Positions 10,455-19,154 of a stretch of 47,103 bases of DNA are shown here, piece by piece. Below the pieces are notes generated by a model. The model saw only the letters and a program-made list of their open reading frames with translations. It had not been told where the DNA came from and did not search any database. The stretch covers positions 1-47,103 of the forward strand of contig DASUFF010000047.1 in the NCBI GenBank assembly GCA_036274695.1. Direction: 5' to 3'. Numbering within the stretch: position 1 is the stretch's first letter; every line of letters starts with the position of its first letter. Position numbers and translations under genes: made by a program. The DNA comes from DASUFF01 sp036274695 (lineage in GTDB: Bacteria > UBA10199 > JACPAL01 > GCA-016699445).

Positions 10455-11843
10455 TTATTCCGAATGAGTCAGACGGTAGGCGGAGGCGCCGAGCCAATCC
10501 CCGGCCTGTTTGAACGTGATCGGTCCCAGGACCGGCATGTATCCCCCGGCGCCGGAGTAGACGACGGCGGCCCCGAGTCCGACTCCGACAGCGGCGGCCG
10601 CGCCGTACGCCGCGACTTCAGTAATTACGCCCGCCATTCCGGCCCCGCTCGCGCCGACGCCCGTTCCGACCAAGACGTTCCGCGTGTTCACGCCGTTGCT
10701 CACCAAAGTCTCCTCGGCGACCTCTTCCGCGACCGCGACGGTCGCCGGTCCGCTGTTCATGATGATCCGAACGGGATTGCGCGCGATGAGCGCCCCTTGC
10801 TCCTCGGCGGCCTGCGCGGCGGACCTGACGGCCGCCGGCGCCTGGTTGACGATGATGCGGACGGGGTTTCGGGCGATCACCGGCGCCTGCTCGATGGCTT
10901 CCTCCGCAACCATCACGGCTTCCGGCGCCCGATTGGCGAGGATCTGAACGGGGTTCGAGACGGCGATGCGCGCTTGAGAAACCCCGCCGCGCGCCGCCGG
11001 CTTCGCGGCGTCCAAAATATCGCGCATGCGGGAGGTCGCGGCGCGAACGCCTTCCCGTTCTTCGAACGAGAGTTTGCCGCCCCGCCCGATCTTGTCGGCG
11101 GCCTGCCGCAACACGCCGCTCATCCCTTCGATTTCCGCCTTTTGATCGGCGTTCAACGCGTATCGGACGAACGACGTGCAATTCTGCGGAGACGGGTTGT
11201 TGGTGATCGCGCTCAGAGTATCTTTGAGGTAAAGCCTCTCGGGGGACATTCCGAACTGGCCGTTCAATCCGACCAGCAGCTGATTGGCGACGGATTGATA
11301 AGTCATCACCTCCGGATTGATGACCTGAAATCCGAGATCGGCGGTCTGGATGTCTTCCTCCGGAGCGGACGTCACCAGGCGTCCGGAAGGAATCTGGCTC
11401 GTTTGAGAGTGGTCGGTATCGGCATATCGCGATTCCGGAGAACGGCCATAGAATCCATCCTCCAAAGCGAGTCCGAACTCCTGCAACTCTTTCCATGCGT
11501 CGTCGCCCACCTGCTCCACGACACCGGGGGCCGGATCATCTGCGACTGGACGTGCGCTCTTTTCCTTTCCGGCCGCCTCGGCCCGCGTCAAAACGCCGGC
11601 GATCCGTTCGACGTTTCTCCAGATCCCTCCGCGCGCGGGTCCGGCCTTGGCGGTGATGATCTTGCCCAACTCTCCGGCGACAGTCTCGCGAGAGACACGG
11701 TCCAGATTGACCTGCCCATCCCGCGTTCCGTCCAACAGATCGAGCCTTTCTTCGACCTGCCGGATTTCCTCGCCGGAAAAACCGTAGGCGGCCTCGTTCT
11801 TGAGTTGTTGAGCCAGATCGGACGACTTAATCGAATTCCCCAT
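10455..11843 (-). CDS. Unknown protein with EF-hand-like loop, triple repeat and hydrophobic C-terminus
   Basis: A 462-aa protein. The ATG at 11843 is chosen because AGGGGG lies just upstream and the sigma54 transcript start is predicted at about 11855; a longer frame would begin inside the promoter. Residues 1-50 include DGTRDGQVNLDR, close to an EF-hand loop (D1, T3, D5, G6, V8, N9) but lacking the final Glu. Residues about 290-390 hold three tandem copies of a 34-residue unit with the core ARNPVRIIxNxxPxxVxxAEE. After that comes a Gly/Ala-rich hydrophobic region (about 395-445) that could cross or enter a membrane. No signal peptide. No family is recognised. It is transcribed divergently from the large activator, 125 bases apart. 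Confidence 0.78.
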   Translation of the reverse strand: MGNSIKSSDLAQQLKNEAAYGFSGEEIRQVEERLDLLDGTRDGQVNLDRVSRETVAGELGKIITAKAGPARGGIWRNVERIAGVLTRAEAAGKEKSARPVADDPAPGVVEQVGDDAWKELQEFGLALEDGFYGRSPESRYADTDHSQTSQIPSGRLVTSAPEEDIQTADLGFQVINPEVMTYQSVANQLLVGLNGQFGMSPERLYLKDTLSAITNNPSPQNCTSFVRYALNADQKAEIEGMSGVLRQAADKIGRGGKLSFEEREGVRAATSRMRDILDAAKPAARGGVSQARIAVSNPVQILANRAPEAVMVAEEAIEQAPVIARNPVRIIVNQAPAAVRSAAQAAEEQGALIARNPVRIIMNSGPATVAVAEEVAEETLVSNGVNTRNVLVGTGVGASGAGMAGVITEVAAYGAAAAVGVGLGAAVVYSGAGGYMPVLGPITFKQAGDWLGASAYRLTHSE

Positions 11844-11865
11844 ACATCCCCCTGTCCATCCGTTG

Positions 11866-11881
11866 AGCAAGGGATGTGCCA
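11866..11881 (-). promoter_or_regulatory. Sigma54 (-24/-12) promoter for 10455-11843
   Basis: The minus strand reads TGGCACATCCCTTGCT, essentially the sigma54 consensus TGGCAC-N5-TTGCW. The predicted start of transcription is about 11855, leaving a 12-base leader that contains the AGGGGG ribosome-binding site of the ATG at 11843. An enhancer-like site is centred 100 bp upstream of this start (11950-11965), and an IHF-like block lies at 11902-11922. Confidence 0.92.
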
Positions 11882-11949
11882 GGGAAAGCACGCAAAATAA
11901 GTTAAGTATTTCAGTATATTACAAAAATAAGTCCTCATTCGAAGGCAAA

Positions 11950-11965
11950 TTTTGTACAATTTGCG
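11950..11965. promoter_or_regulatory. Candidate activator-binding site (enhancer) B, overlapping the activator's own start
   Basis: TTTTGTACAATTTGCG on the plus strand (palindromic core TTGTACAA) matches site A at 13 of 16 positions and lies 100 bp upstream of the predicted sigma54 start. It ends 3 bases before the TTG start codon of the activator gene at 11969 and covers a TACAAT that could be that gene's -10 box. Binding could therefore activate the minus-strand gene and repress the activator. Confidence 0.7.
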
Positions 11966-11968
11966 ATA

Positions 11969-14900
11969 TTGAATCCTTATCGCATCATCCGGCCGTTGGG
12001 CGAAGGCGCCACGGGGAAGGTGTTTTTGGCGGAGGACGCCGGCGCCGCCCGCAAGGTCGCTCTTAAATTCGTGCCTTTCGACGAAGGCGGCTTTCTGCGC
12101 GACGAGGTGTCCGTTCTTTCCCGCCTCTCGCATCCCAATCTCGTCAAAATTTACGGCTACGACGCCTCGGGGACCGAGCCCTTCTTCGCGATGGAGTTCG
12201 TGGACGGCCCCCCCATCGATGCCGCCTCGCGCCGACTCGACGCGGCGGGCGTTTTGAACCTTTTCGTCCAGGTCGCCCGCGGCCTCCGGTATCTCCACGC
12301 GCGCGGCGTCCTGCATCGCGACTTGAAATCGTCGAATATCCTCGTCTCGCGCGACGGCGAGGCCAAAATCCTCGACTTCGGCCTGGCTTCCGTTACGAGC
12401 GCAGCGAGAGCCGTCCCGCGGGAAGCGGGACTGTCCGGCGTCGACTCGGCGGCCGTCGGAACGGCGGACACCATGGCGCCGGAAGTGCTCGGCGGCGTTT
12501 ACGACGCTCAGAGCGATCTCTATTCTCTCGGAGCCGTCTTTCGGGAAATCTCGGCGGAACGGACGGATCTACCCGGCTATTTCACCGATCTTCTGGAGCG
12601 TCTTACGCAAAGCGAACCCGCGAAACGGCCCGCCTCGGCGCTCACGCTCATCCGATACTTAAACCGCCACGCGGAGAGCCCGTACGAGATCGAGGAGGCG
12701 GAGTCCTTCGAAAGGATCCTGCAAAAAACTCCGTGGGTCCCGCGGGACGAGGAACCCGCATTCTGGAAAACCATAAACTCTTTTCTCGAATCCGCGGAAC
12801 CGGCCGTGATCCGCCTCACGGGACCCACCGGTTCCGGACGCACCCGGTTCCTGGAAGAGGCGGGATGGCGGTTGAGGCTGGACGGCGTCGCCTACGACGA
12901 GGACGCATTCCCGGACGGCGGAGGTCCTTCCGTCGTCGTCTTCAAGGACCTCCACGAAAAATCCCCGCGACGACTCGAGGAGTTGGAGCTCTTTTTAAGA
13001 AGGGTTCTCCGCCGCCGCCGGCCGATCGTGGCGGTCTTGGAGTACGACGCCGACCTGGTCTCGGCCGATCTGAAAAAACTCCTCGCGTATGAAGCCACGT
13101 GGGAACGCCGGGCGGAGGTCGTCTTAAGCGATCTTTCCCTCGAGAAGGCCCGCGAGCTCCTGCAAAAGGCCACGGCCGATTTCCCCCTGGAAAAAAAGCG
13201 GGCGGACGAGATCGTCGCCGCTTCGGGCGGACGCCCCCTTCTCTTATTGGAAGCCCTGCGAGGGCCGTCCGCTTCGGGCGACGCTCCGACGAGCCTGAAG
13301 GAATCCTGCCACGCGCGCGTCGGCGCCCTCGAAGATTCGGCGCGACGGTTGTTGGCGCTGGTGGTGGCACATCCCGAGCCCGTCGCTTCCGCGCAGGCAT
13401 CGAAGGTTTTCGGCGGTTCCGAAGGCGCCCTGAGGGAAGCGCGGCTGGACCTCCAACGAAAGGATTTTCTCAAACCCTCCGAATTCTCTCACGGCCTTTT
13501 GGAACTGTCCCATCCCTCTCTCCGTGAGGCCTATCGCAAGGCCCTCCCCGCCGCTCTCCTTGCTTCCCTCAATCAGGGCTGGCGGAACGTCCTCGAAACC
13601 GGAAATCCGCAGGGAAAATCCGCCCTGCTGCTGACCGAACACGCCCTCGCGGCCGGCGAAACCGAGTCGGCGCAAAAATGGGGTGTCGCCGCCCTCGAGC
13701 ATCATTCACGGGAAGGCCGGATCGCCGAAGCCCTCGAACTTTCGGAACGACTTCTGGAGCGCGCGCAAACCGATTGGCAACGCCTGGTCCTGCATGCCCA
13801 CCGCGCCCCGCTCTTTTACCGCCTGGGCCGCTACGAAGACGCGCTCGAGGCCTACGACCTCTGGTTCGCCCTCAAGCCCGACGACGGCACCGGCGTCGAG
13901 AAGGTCAAACACCGTCTCTATACGGGCATGGTCCTCCACATGCGGAACCGCTCCCGGAAGGACGGGAGAGAGGCCCGCGAACGCCTCGAGGACGCGCTCC
14001 GGTCCGCGGACGGAACGCGGCACGCGGCGCATCGCCCGTATCTCGCGCGGGCCCACGCCCTCCTCGCCTCGTTGGACGAACGGGAGAAAAACCTCGACGC
14101 GGCGGGCCGTCATTTGGAAAAGGCGCTGACGTGGGCCGAGGGATCTCCACTTCTCTTGGGCGAGATCGAGAACCAGCACGGCCTTCTCCTTCAATCTTTG
14201 GGCCGCCCCGAAGACGCCTTGGAACGTTTCCGCCGCTCCGCCGTCCATTACCGCGACGCGGGCCGTCCGCAGGCGGAGGCCATCGCCCACAACGCCATCG
14301 CCGTCATGGAAAGGGAACAAGGCCGCTTGCACCGGGCGCTTGCCGAGGCAAACGCCGCCGTCTCCCTGGCCGAGCAAGGCGGCGAAATCCTCCAGCACGC
14401 CCTCCACCGCGCGAACCGCGCCCTGATCTTCATGGACCTCGCTCTCTACGGCGAAGCCCTCCGGGACCTGGACGCCTCGGAGGACGCGCTGGAGCAATAC
14501 GGAAGCGAGCAGGACCGGGAGAAGGCCGCCGCGCAGCGGAACCTTCTCAACCGGCTTTTGGGCCATTCGAAAAAGACCGAAGGTTTCGGAGAAACGCTCG
14601 CGGACGCTTTCGCGTGGAAACGCTTCGAGGGGTGGAGGAAGGCGCGCGCCCTCTCATCGGGCGGAGCGGCGATCGTCTCCAAATCCGATCTCATGGGCCT
14701 TCTCGCCTCCCTCCGCGCCGTCGAGGCTCCCGAGGCCCGGTGGGACGGTTACCGTCTCCTGTCCGCCGCCTGCGCGCGCCGCGGGCTGAAGCATCTCTCG
14801 CGCCGTTTCGAACGAGCCGCCAAAGACGAATTGAAAAACATCCATCGCACCCTACCGGAGGAGCTCAAAATGGACTTTGAGAAAAACCGCGACCTGGAAG

Positions 14901-16579
14901 ACATCGACCGCGCCCTGGGAGAAGCGCGCGCCTCGGCGCCCGCAGCCCCTGCCCCGGACGCCGTCCCCCGCGCGCGCTTCCGCCAGTTCTGCGAGATCAA
15001 CCGGCGGATCGCCCTGGGGCAGGACGTCTCGGAGGTCTTGGAACGCGTGCTGGACGCGGCGCTGGACGTCACCGGCGCCGAGCGCGGCGTCCTCCTGTTG
15101 AAAAAAGAAGGCACGGACGGAGGAAAGCTCGCCGATTACGAGGTCCGCGCCTCCCGCCACATGAGCCGGGGCGCCCTCGAAGGCGACGCCCTCAAGCTCT
15201 CCTTCACGGCGGTCCTGGAGGCCGTCCAAAAAGGGGAAGCCGTGCTGACCGACGACGCCCAGCTGGACCCGCGCTTCCGCAAAAAACAAAGCGTCGTCGC
15301 GCACGGCCTGAAATCGATCCTGGTCGCGCCCCTGGAACACGAAGGCGATCCGATCGGCGCCGTCTATCTCGACCACCGCTACCGTCCCGGCTGTTTTTCG
15401 GAGGAAAGCGTCCTCTTCCTGACGGCCCTGTCGGCCCAGGCCTCGCTGGTCATCCAAAAGGCGCGGCTGATCTCCGAACTGGAGACGGCGAAGAAGTCCC
15501 TGGAAGGACGTGTCGACGAGCAATCCCAGAAAATAGAGATCCTCTCCGAGGAATTGACGAAAAAGCGGGAGCAGCTCCGGTACGGCTATGAAGAAATGGT
15601 CGGTCGCTCGAAAGGAATCCTCAAGGTCTTCGAGCTCCTCGATCACGTCTCGGAGACGGCGATCCCGGTCTGGATTCTGGGCGAATCCGGCACCGGCAAG
15701 GAGCTGGTGGCTCGTTCCCTGCACGTGAACAGCCCGCGCAAGAACGGTCCGTTCGTAGCCGAGAACGTGAGCGCCATCCCCGAAACGCTTTTGGAGAGCG
15801 AGCTCTTCGGCCACAAGAAAGGCTCCTTCACGCACGCCGACCGCGACCGCGTCGGTCTCTTCGAGCAGGCCAGCGGCGGAACGCTCTTCTTAGACGAGAT
15901 CGCCGACATGTCGCTGGCCATGCAGGCCAAGCTCCTGCGCGTCCTGCAGGAAGGCGAGGTACGGCCCGTAGGCTCTTCCAAGAAGGTGAAGGTGGACGTC
16001 CGCCTGGTCTCCGCATCCAATCGGGATCTCGCAAGGATGGTAAAGGACGGGAAGTTCCGCCAGGACCTCTTTTTCCGGATCAACGGGCTGACGATCAAGC
16101 TCCCGCCGCTCCGGGAGCGCAAGGAGGACATTCCCCTGCTCGCGGACCACTTCCTTAAAAAGATTTCCAAGGAGTTCGGCCTTGCGTCCGCGGAGCTGAC
16201 CGAGGACGGCCTCCAGGTGCTGCTCAGGCACCACTGGTCCGGCAACATCCGCGAGCTCGAAGCGGCGCTTCGCAACGCCCTCCTCTTCGCGAAGGGAAGG
16301 CCCATCGACCGGAAGCTTCTCCTGGCCCAGGAAGACCTATCCCGCTCGCAGGAATCTTCCGCAGCCTCGTCCCCTCACTCCGTAGAAACGGAAAGCTCGG
16401 CCCCGGAGGAGAGCGAGGAGCGGGAAATGATCGTGCAGGCCCTCCGCCGCGCCAACATGGACAAGAAGATCGCAGCCAAGGAGCTGGGCATCAGCCTGCG
16501 CACGCTCTATTCGCGGATGGACTGGCACCGGATTCCGAAGAAGAAGACGGTGCTGGCGAAGCATGTGGGGTTGAAATAG
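11969..16579 (+). CDS. Ser/Thr kinase-AAA-TPR-GAF-sigma54 activator, complete
   Basis: A 1536-aa signalling protein starting at TTG, with no Shine-Dalgarno. Domains: protein kinase (1-265) with GEGATGKV loop, Lys33 in VALKFV, HRDLK 116-120, DFG 136-138 and MAPE; a STAND-like ATPase with GPTGSGRT at 285-292, Arg replacing the usual Walker Lys; TPR helices (about 560-980); GAF (about 1000-1170); coiled coil; sigma54 AAA+ with GESGTGKE 1238-1245, GSFTHA 1285-1290 in place of GAFTGA, and Asp1309-Glu1310 Walker B; C-terminal Fis-type HTH (about 1485-1525). All kinase residues needed for activity are present. Such proteins couple a sensed signal to sigma54 promoters. It sits inside a cluster of five sigma54 promoters, so it is the likely activator of those genes. 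The truncated paralogue at 2-3403 is very close in sequence. An in-frame ATG at 14870 with GGAGG upstream could give a short GAF-AAA-HTH form. Confidence 0.93.
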   Translation: MNPYRIIRPLGEGATGKVFLAEDAGAARKVALKFVPFDEGGFLRDEVSVLSRLSHPNLVKIYGYDASGTEPFFAMEFVDGPPIDAASRRLDAAGVLNLFVQVARGLRYLHARGVLHRDLKSSNILVSRDGEAKILDFGLASVTSAARAVPREAGLSGVDSAAVGTADTMAPEVLGGVYDAQSDLYSLGAVFREISAERTDLPGYFTDLLERLTQSEPAKRPASALTLIRYLNRHAESPYEIEEAESFERILQKTPWVPRDEEPAFWKTINSFLESAEPAVIRLTGPTGSGRTRFLEEAGWRLRLDGVAYDEDAFPDGGGPSVVVFKDLHEKSPRRLEELELFLRRVLRRRRPIVAVLEYDADLVSADLKKLLAYEATWERRAEVVLSDLSLEKARELLQKATADFPLEKKRADEIVAASGGRPLLLLEALRGPSASGDAPTSLKESCHARVGALEDSARRLLALVVAHPEPVASAQASKVFGGSEGALREARLDLQRKDFLKPSEFSHGLLELSHPSLREAYRKALPAALLASLNQGWRNVLETGNPQGKSALLLTEHALAAGETESAQKWGVAALEHHSREGRIAEALELSERLLERAQTDWQRLVLHAHRAPLFYRLGRYEDALEAYDLWFALKPDDGTGVEKVKHRLYTGMVLHMRNRSRKDGREARERLEDALRSADGTRHAAHRPYLARAHALLASLDEREKNLDAAGRHLEKALTWAEGSPLLLGEIENQHGLLLQSLGRPEDALERFRRSAVHYRDAGRPQAEAIAHNAIAVMEREQGRLHRALAEANAAVSLAEQGGEILQHALHRANRALIFMDLALYGEALRDLDASEDALEQYGSEQDREKAAAQRNLLNRLLGHSKKTEGFGETLADAFAWKRFEGWRKARALSSGGAAIVSKSDLMGLLASLRAVEAPEARWDGYRLLSAACARRGLKHLSRRFERAAKDELKNIHRTLPEELKMDFEKNRDLEDIDRALGEARASAPAAPAPDAVPRARFRQFCEINRRIALGQDVSEVLERVLDAALDVTGAERGVLLLKKEGTDGGKLADYEVRASRHMSRGALEGDALKLSFTAVLEAVQKGEAVLTDDAQLDPRFRKKQSVVAHGLKSILVAPLEHEGDPIGAVYLDHRYRPGCFSEESVLFLTALSAQASLVIQKARLISELETAKKSLEGRVDEQSQKIEILSEELTKKREQLRYGYEEMVGRSKGILKVFELLDHVSETAIPVWILGESGTGKELVARSLHVNSPRKNGPFVAENVSAIPETLLESELFGHKKGSFTHADRDRVGLFEQASGGTLFLDEIADMSLAMQAKLLRVLQEGEVRPVGSSKKVKVDVRLVSASNRDLARMVKDGKFRQDLFFRINGLTIKLPPLRERKEDIPLLADHFLKKISKEFGLASAELTEDGLQVLLRHHWSGNIRELEAALRNALLFAKGRPIDRKLLLAQEDLSRSQESSAASSPHSVETESSAPEESEEREMIVQALRRANMDKKIAAKELGISLRTLYSRMDWHRIPKKKTVLAKHVGLK

Positions 16580-16597
16580 AGGGATACTCGTGTCCCC

Positions 16598-17614
16598 TCA
16601 ATCGGATTTGCGCCCGTCCGAGCCAAGCTCCAACAAATGATTCCTGGCCAAGTGCGCCACGAGCCGGTCCGAAGCGCCGGCATAGGCCTCCAAAATCCTT
16701 CTCGCCTCCTTGATCCCGGATGTGGCGGCATATTGGATCAACATCATGGCGACGGGCTTTTCTTCGTACCGGTCGGACTCAAGGACTTCGCAAAGGCGTT
16801 CTCGATCCCCTCCCTGCCACCACCGGCGCACCAAGGCAGGCCTCGTTTTGTAATAAGAGACGTAGAGATGATAACGGACCGCCAAATCTTCGTTCGCGCA
16901 AATCTCCTTCAACAAAAGAAGGCCGCCGCGCTTCGTTACCCGGTTCAGAAGATGATCCAAATAAGGTTGAACGGCTAGAAGCCTTTCCATACCGGAACAT
17001 ATTTTTTTGGTCCCGTCGATCGCGCCCCACAAATCCTCGACGTTCATGTCGGACAAAGCCTGTTGGAAGGCGTCGGAGCCTCGTTTGAGCATGGTTTCCA
17101 CCCGGCCGAGCAATCGGACGCATTCCTCTTTGATCGCCGGCTCGACGACTTTGAGAACCGCTTTTTTCAGGATGACGGCGAGAACGGCCCACTCCAGGGG
17201 GTGTATCGCTTCATCGAGCAAGCTCCGCATGCGTTCCAGATCCGCCAAGGTCATCCGCGTGGGATCGTCGTCCTTACCTTCCGCGATGAAATCTATATTG
17301 AATCGGAGGATGGGACTGGAACTCTCCTCGAATTTTTTCAACACCGCGTCTATCGCGGACTCATCGGAATCGGAACCGTCGGCGGCGTACAGTCCCCGCG
17401 CCGGAACGGGCCGCCTGGCGCCGCTTCGATATCCCGGCAACCCCGCCCCGATTTCGGCGAGTTCCTGCTCTTTCCCTTTTCCCAAGAGGAAAGAAGAGCC
17501 CTGCAAGTGCCCGCCGGCCGGCCCCCGCAAGTCATGGAGTTCGGGAAGTTGGGACAAGCAACCCGCGGCCAGCGGAGGCAACGCGAAGAAGCCTTTGTAA
17601 ATTCCGACGCCCAT
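16598..17614 (-). CDS. Putative lipoprotein with helical-repeat C-terminus, unknown
   Basis: A 338-aa protein with GGGAGG five bases before the ATG. The N-terminus (MGVGIYKGFFALPPLAAGC) resembles a lipoprotein signal with Cys19, followed by a linker of about 60 residues. An acidic stretch GKDDDPTRMTLADLERM resembles an EF-hand-like loop and helix. From about residue 150 the protein is helical (AVLAVILKKAVLKVVEPAIKEE; LLAVQPYLDHLLNRV; MLIQYAATSGIKEARRILEAY), perhaps HEAT- or TPR-like. No family was recognised. It is convergent with the activator (18-base gap). The ribosome-binding site lies in an 8-bp stem hairpin (17616-17637), which could limit translation. No sigma54 box is visible. Confidence 0.75.
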   Translation of the reverse strand: MGVGIYKGFFALPPLAAGCLSQLPELHDLRGPAGGHLQGSSFLLGKGKEQELAEIGAGLPGYRSGARRPVPARGLYAADGSDSDESAIDAVLKKFEESSSPILRFNIDFIAEGKDDDPTRMTLADLERMRSLLDEAIHPLEWAVLAVILKKAVLKVVEPAIKEECVRLLGRVETMLKRGSDAFQQALSDMNVEDLWGAIDGTKKICSGMERLLAVQPYLDHLLNRVTKRGGLLLLKEICANEDLAVRYHLYVSYYKTRPALVRRWWQGGDRERLCEVLESDRYEEKPVAMMLIQYAATSGIKEARRILEAYAGASDRLVAHLARNHLLELGSDGRKSD

Positions 17615-17615
17615 A

Positions 17616-17637
17616 GAAGCCTCCCTTCCGAGGCTTC
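17616..17637 (-). promoter_or_regulatory. Hairpin covering the ribosome-binding site of 16598-17614
   Basis: Perfect 8-bp arms GAAGCCTC and GAGGCTTC with a 6-base loop lie directly upstream of the ATG at 17614. The Shine-Dalgarno GGGAGG is in the loop and 3' arm, so folding would hide it. There is no following T-run, which argues against a terminator. Confidence 0.55.
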
Positions 17638-17716
17638 CTTATCAACGCCGGACGGCTTTTGTTTTGTCTTTCTTTTGGAGAAGTGAAATTTCTTTTGAAT
17701 GCATAAGTGTATGCCC

Positions 17717-18139
17717 CTAGTCGCAGCAAACGTAGTGACACTTCATGCTCGGGCCGCTTTCCTGCTCGCATTCCATGCAGATGTGGACGCAACCCATGCC
17801 GCTGTCGTCGCCGGGATTTCCGACATCGCCGCCGCCCGCCGCTCCGCCCGCCTTCTCCGCCAAGTTATCGGCTTCCTCGGCGGTGAAACCTCCTCCCGGC
17901 TTGATCCCCGCGTCCTGCAAACGAGCGCCGGCGACCGCGTCGAGGAAGTCGTCCGCGCGCTTGCTATTGGGAAAGCGATAGTCCCGCCAGACCTGAACCC
18001 GGACGACGACCTGACTGCCCAACCAATTGCGCGCCGACGCACTTCGGGAAGAACCGCGGAACGCCTCGCCGTTGCTCGGCAGCATGGCGAAGACAACCGC
18101 CGCCGCGACCCAGGGAACGACCTTTTTATGATTTTTCAT
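17717..18139 (-). CDS. Secreted protein with six-Cys tail, sigma54-controlled
   Basis: A 140-aa protein. The ATG at 18139 is chosen for its strong Shine-Dalgarno (AAGGAG) and because the protein then begins with a clear Sec signal peptide (MKNHKKVVPWVAAAVVFAML, probable cleavage after NGEA). The mature part has a basic Ser/Arg region, a helix rich in acidic residues, a Gly-rich linker and a C-terminal tail with six cysteines in the pattern C-x3-C-x2-C-x9-C-x3-C-C, ending at Asp. This spacing could support three disulfides or a metal site. No homologue is recognised. A sigma54 promoter ends 25 bases upstream, with two direct repeats above it (18181-18237). Small, exported and tightly regulated: a toxin-like, signalling or adhesive peptide is possible, but unproven. 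Confidence 0.78.
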   Translation of the reverse strand: MKNHKKVVPWVAAAVVFAMLPSNGEAFRGSSRSASARNWLGSQVVVRVQVWRDYRFPNSKRADDFLDAVAGARLQDAGIKPGGGFTAEEADNLAEKAGGAAGGGDVGNPGDDSGMGCVHICMECEQESGPSMKCHYVCCD

Positions 18140-18164
18140 AATTTCTCCTTCGTAATTTCTGAAG

Positions 18165-18180
18165 TGCAAGCGGCGTGCCT
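18165..18180 (-). promoter_or_regulatory. Sigma54 (-24/-12) promoter for 17717-18139
   Basis: The minus strand reads AGGCACGCCGCTTGCA: GGCAC, five bases, TTGCA, with one departure (A for T) at the edge of the -24 box. The predicted start of transcription is about 18154, giving a 15-base leader with the AAGGAG site. The TTGTAC-type enhancer seen at the other four promoters is absent here. Confidence 0.8.
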
Positions 18181-18237
18181 CCGCGGAAATCACGCGACTA
18201 TTCAAAATGAATTTCCGCAACCCGCGGAATTCACGCG
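18181..18237. promoter_or_regulatory. Pair of 16-bp direct repeats upstream of a sigma54 promoter
   Basis: CCGCGGAAATCACGCG (18181-18196) and CCGCGGAATTCACGCG (18222-18237) differ at one base and are 41 bp apart, about four helical turns. The first abuts the -24 box. The second overlaps an imperfect inverted repeat (18209-18232). This looks like a tandem binding site for a regulator different from the one using the TTGTAC sites. The proximal copy could also be a repressor site because of its position. Confidence 0.6.
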
Positions 18238-18320
18238 TGTTGGGATTTTTACGCGGACGGTCTTGCGATTTTTAAAATGATAAAATTATCAACGTGAGAA
18301 CGATTTTGATAAATGCCGGC

Positions 18321-19154
18321 TTATTCGAACTTCGAAGTTTCGATGGAGAGTCTCTCCAATTCCCGCCGGCTTCGCTCGATGCGCTTCGTCAGAACGGCAA
18401 TCCTCTCCTGAAGCCGGTTGATTTCGGAATCACAGGCCTCCGGAACGACATCTTCGGGTCGGATTTCGGCGATTGATTCCTCCAGCAGTACCAGGCTTCG
18501 CAGCCTGGCGATGAGTAAGGAAACCCGGCTCTCATCCTCCGACAGGCGCCTGACGAGGGGATGCATGGCCTTCTCTTCGGCATACTGAAGGACTTCGACG
18601 TAATCCTCTTGCTTCGCCCTCCAGGTTCCGGCGTTCGATCCGGGCTGAGTCTCCCCGTAGCCGTAAGGGAACATGTGCAGGTCGCCTCCATGGAGCGACC
18701 TCCGGTGATGCTCTCGGATGGCCGCGTTCATGTTCACGCGCCGCAGGTCCTTGCGCACGGCGTTCAGCGCCAGAACGATTCTGGGATACCGGCCGCTGCC
18801 CTTCGACTCGACGTCCTCCGCTTTCGCGAGCGTGTCCCGCTCGAATTCCAACCGGGACCTTTCGGTTCGCAACTCCTCGATGCTGAAGCTCTCGTAAGTT
18901 TTCGCCGCGGCTTCGCCGGCCCTTTCCCTTTTTCTGTGAACGGACATGCCGATGAGGGTCGCCGCCGTCGAAAACAAGGAGACGGCGACACCCGCGACGG
19001 AGGGATGCCCCTGAACCAGCATTTCGAAAATGATCGGCGCGGGCCCGACCGTCGCAAACAAGGATGCGGCGGGCGCAACAGCGAGGCCTTCCCCGTCAAG
19101 CGGCCGGCATGAGGAGAATCCCGCCCAGAGGCGGGAGAGCGACAGTATGTTCAT
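18321..19154 (-). CDS. Membrane-anchored coiled-coil protein, unknown
   Basis: A 277-aa protein with AGGGAGG four bases before the ATG. One or two membrane segments lie at about residues 30-70 (SLFATVGPAPIIFEMLVQG; VAGVAVSLFSTAATLIGMS), followed by a basic stop-transfer (HRKRER). The rest is charged and helical, ending in a coiled coil (INRLQERIAVLTKRIERSRRE). A mid-protein Gly/Tyr/His-rich stretch (GGDLHMFPYGYGETQPGS) is unusual. The Cys at 16 follows FSS, a poor lipobox, so lipidation is doubtful. It is 88 bases downstream of the propeller gene on the same strand and may be cotranscribed from 21026. No known family recognised. Confidence 0.72.
   Translation of the reverse strand: MNILSLSRLWAGFSSCRPLDGEGLAVAPAASLFATVGPAPIIFEMLVQGHPSVAGVAVSLFSTAATLIGMSVHRKRERAGEAAAKTYESFSIEELRTERSRLEFERDTLAKAEDVESKGSGRYPRIVLALNAVRKDLRRVNMNAAIREHHRRSLHGGDLHMFPYGYGETQPGSNAGTWRAKQEDYVEVLQYAEEKAMHPLVRRLSEDESRVSLLIARLRSLVLLEESIAEIRPEDVVPEACDSEINRLQERIAVLTKRIERSRRELERLSIETSKFE

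Noticed and set aside
10464..11900. 478-codon open frame on the plus strand opposite 10455-11843
   Set aside because: Arg/Asp-rich composition typical of antisense frames; the minus-strand frame has a promoter, Shine-Dalgarno and repeats.
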